A stretch of 64,000 nt of DNA from Protula sp. h YS-2021 (taxonomy: Eukaryota > Annelida > Polychaeta > Sabellida > Serpulidae), in NCBI GenBank assembly GCA_949752745.1, contig OX457029.1, forward strand, positions 12,637,539 to 12,701,538. The letters run 5' to 3'. How positions within the stretch are numbered: position 1 is the stretch's first letter; every line of letters begins with the position of its first letter. The notes under the pieces were generated by a model, which worked only from the letters and a program-made list of their open reading frames with translations, made no database searches and was not told the DNA's origin. Positions 60,745 to 64,000 of this stretch are shown piece after piece. The position numbers were made by a program, and so were the translations under genes.

Positions 60745-61430
60745 TGCTAAAGAGACTTGAGTTTTTCTACAACCATTGCGCGCGGTACAGAGCCTTGTTT
60801 TTCTCTACAACCATCTCGTTATAGAGACTTGAGTTTTTCTACAATAGTTGCTCGTGCCATAGAAGCTTCTTTTTCTCTACAATAAACTTCTTCCACTATA
60901 GAGACTTGAGATTTCTTACAAGCATTGCTCCTGCCATAGAGTCTTTAGTTTTTCGACAACCTTTGCTTCCGCTATCGAGCTTTGAGTTTTTACAGCCATT
61001 ACTCTCGCTCTAGAGCCTTGAGTTTTTCTACAACTATTGCTCCAACTATAGCGCGTTGAGTTTTCTACGACCATTACTCCCGCTCTAGAGCCTTGAGTTT
61101 TTCTACAACTATTGCTCCAACTATAGCGCGTCGAGTTTTCTACGACCATTACTCCCGCTATAGAGCCTTGAATTTTTCTACAACCATTGTTCCCGCTCTA
61201 CAGCCTTGTGTATCTGTATAACAATTGCTCCTATCACAGACCCTGTAACATTTGCTCCCGCTATAGAGCGTTACGTTTCTCTATAACTGCTGCAACAGCC
61301 AGAGGTCTGATCTTTCCCCAACAGCTTGTTTTCATGCTATTGAGCCTGGTCTTGCTACGTAACGACTGCCACCACCAAGAGACCCTTTTATGCAAACAAT
61401 GCTCTCGCTATAAAGCCTTACGTTTTTTGT
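60745..61430. repeat. 37/38-bp minisatellite with 75-bp dimeric higher order
   Basis: About 17 units around attgctcccgctatagagcc then ttgagtttttctacaacc. Between about 61018 and 61168 two unit types alternate (ctagagccttgagtttttct and atagcgcgttgagttttcta) in two consecutive 75-bp dimers that are nearly identical, a sign of recent dimer-wise amplification. Because 75 is a multiple of 3, a 25-residue peptide repeat appears on the minus strand; it is not a gene. Confidence 0.9.
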
Positions 61431-61449
61431 CTGCTAAAATATACTGCAT

Positions 61450-63380
61450 TCATATTTTTATGAAGTGGCCCGATTACTGCTTAGGCGATTTTATATATAT
61501 TATACAATGCTGAGATGCCTTAAAGATAGTGGCAAAATTAATAAGCATTCTATATGACTATTCTAGATGATGAATTTCATCAAAATTCAATTTCAGTCTC
61601 ATTACGTAAAAGCAATTTGAAATAATTACTCAGACCTGTTTCCTATTTCTTTTCTGCTTGAAACATAGCTACATGCACTGGGCAACAAACAAAGAATATT
61701 CTACTTTTAATGGCTTCTGCTAAATTAAATCACAGAGCCCTGGTCTGCGATTCTAATGGCTGCTTTCATAGCTATCTTTTTCAGGCTGTCATTGACTGTT
61801 CTTACGCTTGCTATAAACCGATATTAAATTACACATTACAAAAGAATTGCGGTTGTTTCTTTCTTTATCGCAATGTCAAAATATATCTCCTACTTTAATG
61901 TACTTAATGGAAAAGCATGTTTTGTTTATTTAGATTTTGGTGTCTTGATTTTACCAGCAGACAGGTAGTTATTATTTATACTTTTTTTCAATGATCTTCT
62001 GTTACATTTCATTTTAAAAGTTCCCTTTTTCACTCAAATAGTTTATAAAAATTTAAATATGATGTTTGACATTATACTTGATTAAAACTTAAATTAAAAG
62101 GGTAGTTCGCATTTTTACTTTTAGACAGTTTTCCCTTATTTGCGGTAATCGAAGCATACAGTTTAAATAATCGCCGCCAAAATCGTCTTATTTGGTAAAG
62201 CCGGAAACACTCGAATCAAAAAGACCGAGTGACAACACATGATCCACATTCACCTTTTATCTCAGCATCCCTGCGCCTGAGCTGGTTTCCAGTGGGATGG
62301 CACAAATCAGGGATAACAAAAGTGCAAAATGGAAAATGGACTCGTAGAAAAGTAGAAAATGCATTTTCCGAAATCATAACGACATGAAAGCCAACGTTTG
62401 CTTATCTCGACTTTAGATACGATAAGAAATCGGCATTATGATAAAACCTGTGATAAAACCTGCTGTGCGTGACAACTGCAGAACCCTTCTTTCAATACGA
62501 ACTACACTTTTACTTAAACAAGAATAAATGAAAGACACATTGACATTGACAAGTTTTTATTGAATCTTGAACGAACAGCAAGCCCGATGTACAATATTCA
62601 TATATATTTAAAACAAAAGGAAAATAAAGATTGAAAGACAGCGTAAACCCAATTTTGGCAGAGCTAGACCAAGAAGCCTCCCCCCTTCCATCATGAGAAG
62701 GACCAGACCAGAGCCTCGATAAAAACCCATGTACTTCACAGAGACACATACAAAAAATACTGTAAAACAGTACAAAGGATTACGCATTTTATACCCCGCT
62801 ACCGCCCCGTCCTTCCTCCTCCGTCGTTGGATAACATACATCAGACAAATGAATGTAATTTATGTAAGTAACTCATAATATTACAAATCGTAGGATCTCT
62901 TGTAAACGAAGAGTCTGTGCTTAGAAATCAACTAAAAATTGCGATGACTAGTAAAAACAAGTTATATAAATCAGGTCATGTACGAAAACGAATGCTTTCT
63001 CACTCATATCAACACATCTCGCAGTGAGAAATTAAAATCCCACTTCTCGAAGCTAATCGACAGGTAAAAAGTGGCAAGTCAAGCACTAAATAACTTCACT
63101 CAAAGAAGACATCGTAGCCAGAGAGCTGGTTGCCTTGGGCTGCTTTCCACCTTTGTTCTTGATCTAGAGGATTACCGTTAACTTGCCTGGCATGGTTTGA
63201 CTGTGGTTTCTGACGTAACAGACGGCTATCCAGGATTAGAAATGGCATGTTTTGTTGCAATGAATAAATCAAGTGATGTTAATTAATTCTGATTGATTTC
63301 CTTAAAGTAGAATTTTGATAAACGTATTTTGAAAAGACCAACAATCTGTGCGTAAAGAACAAAAGATGAGGTGCTCTCAT
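61450..63380. other. AT-rich region, no supported gene
   Basis: The minus-strand sequence near 62570-62530 (gattcaataaaaacttgtc then aatgtcaatgtg) looks like a 3' end with AATAAA and a tgtcaa tandem tail of a retroposed sequence. No body is recognisable. Other frames are short. Confidence 0.35.
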
Positions 63381-63825
63381 ATAAGATGTATATAAGGTGT
63401 TCAATAGCTACCTGCTTAACTTGACGAGCTTTTATTTTACAATCTGACAAGATATACTGGTCCAATTTAGGTCTAACATATCCTTCTAAGATTAGTCTTT
63501 TCATATAGCTGGAAATGATTTGCTTAGAAATGTTCAGTCCGCAAGAAACGTTTACTGGGCGCTCGATACTCTTGGAATAACATCATGTATTTCCTGACAA
63601 CACCCTCAAGACAGAGCGTGGAGAGCGGATTCTCCTTTGGGAGAATTAAAAAGGACGGGAGACAGTTGCACTTCCTCCCCGTATCTTTTTTGGTTATGTG
63701 GATCTTACCCATGAAAGATGGCTTAGGTTTGAGTATCAGTGTGTCCCAAGCATTTTCTTTAAATACAACATTCTCTAACACAATGATTTCCTTCTTTTAT
63801 CTGACGCCAGAACCAGAAGAAAGGT
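63380..63825 (-). pseudogene. DIRS-like tyrosine recombinase fragment, frameshifted
   Basis: On the minus strand near 63822-63784 one frame reads FLLVLASDKRRKS, matching the FLLALASGKRRSE box that holds a catalytic arginine of YR retroelement recombinases. In another frame (63781-63524) follow LILKPKPSFMGKIHI, LPSFLILP and STLCLEGVVRKYMMLF, equivalent to the LRPxPxFxPK, LPxF and LCPVRALRxY blocks. In the first frame again comes NISKQIISSYMKRLI (about 63535-63490), equivalent to the VSxQxLSxWI block. The HxxR box and the active tyrosine are not found. At least two frameshifts disable it. Homology rests on motif order read by eye. Confidence 0.55.
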
Positions 63826-64000
63826 AAATTTCAGTATAACCCACCTGATAGATATTATTGAGATATCACTACCTGATAGAAGTACCAAGCCCAGCCACAA
63901 GCTGCACTACATTTGACGCAATCGGAGGATTACTATTTTGAATTGTTTGATTAACTGAAACACAGACGAGTCTTCCCTTTATCATACCGCGAGATTGGTT

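Overview
This is animal nuclear DNA, AT-rich and almost free of genes. It shows one intron-interrupted GPCR exon, decayed retrotransposons, many short DNA-transposon relics, long microsatellites and many minisatellites. A marine invertebrate, most likely a lophotrochozoan such as a mollusc, fits the neuropeptide-type GPCR, the degenerate LINE, the DIRS-type recombinase and the MITE load. That placement is inference; no taxonomic marker gene is present.

Layout. 0-3.5 kb holds simple repeats and interspersed-repeat fragments. At 3596-3980 lies the only convincing host coding sequence: the first coding exon (+ strand) of a class A peptide GPCR, ending at a GTAAGT donor. No later exon of this gene could be recognised downstream. 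From about 4 to 47 kb the DNA is dense with microsatellites (TA, TTA, GA/TC, ATC), poly-C/poly-G runs, minisatellites and MITE-like relics. These include an AACGTC-rich family, a four-copy family of about 300 bp, TA-flanked pogo-like relics, an element with perfect 24-bp inverted ends (15136-15730), a 205-bp hairpin with a 9-bp target duplication (22892-23096), and foldback elements whose arms are iterated short units ending in C or G runs (13.57, 15.8-16.4, 37.15-37.65 kb). A small GC-rich open stretch at 36.68-36.89 kb followed by AATAAA may be an orphan terminal exon.

From about 47.3 kb to the end the texture changes. I see no long poly-C/G run, no long microsatellite and none of the left-hand repeat families. 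Instead there are minisatellites (40-bp at 50.5-51.1 kb, 17-bp at 56.75-57.24 kb, 37/38-bp with dimeric higher order at 60.75-61.4 kb), a tandem duplication with 156-bp period (52.34-52.61 kb), and a frameshifted non-LTR retrotransposon on the minus strand (53.07-55.93 kb) with APE endonuclease, reverse transcriptase and C-terminal remnants. At the right edge a broken DIRS-like tyrosine recombinase fragment runs off on the minus strand.

No operon-like organisation or cooperating gene set is visible. The most unusual content is the variety of non-autonomous foldback and palindromic elements, especially those built from iterated short-motif-plus-C-run units.
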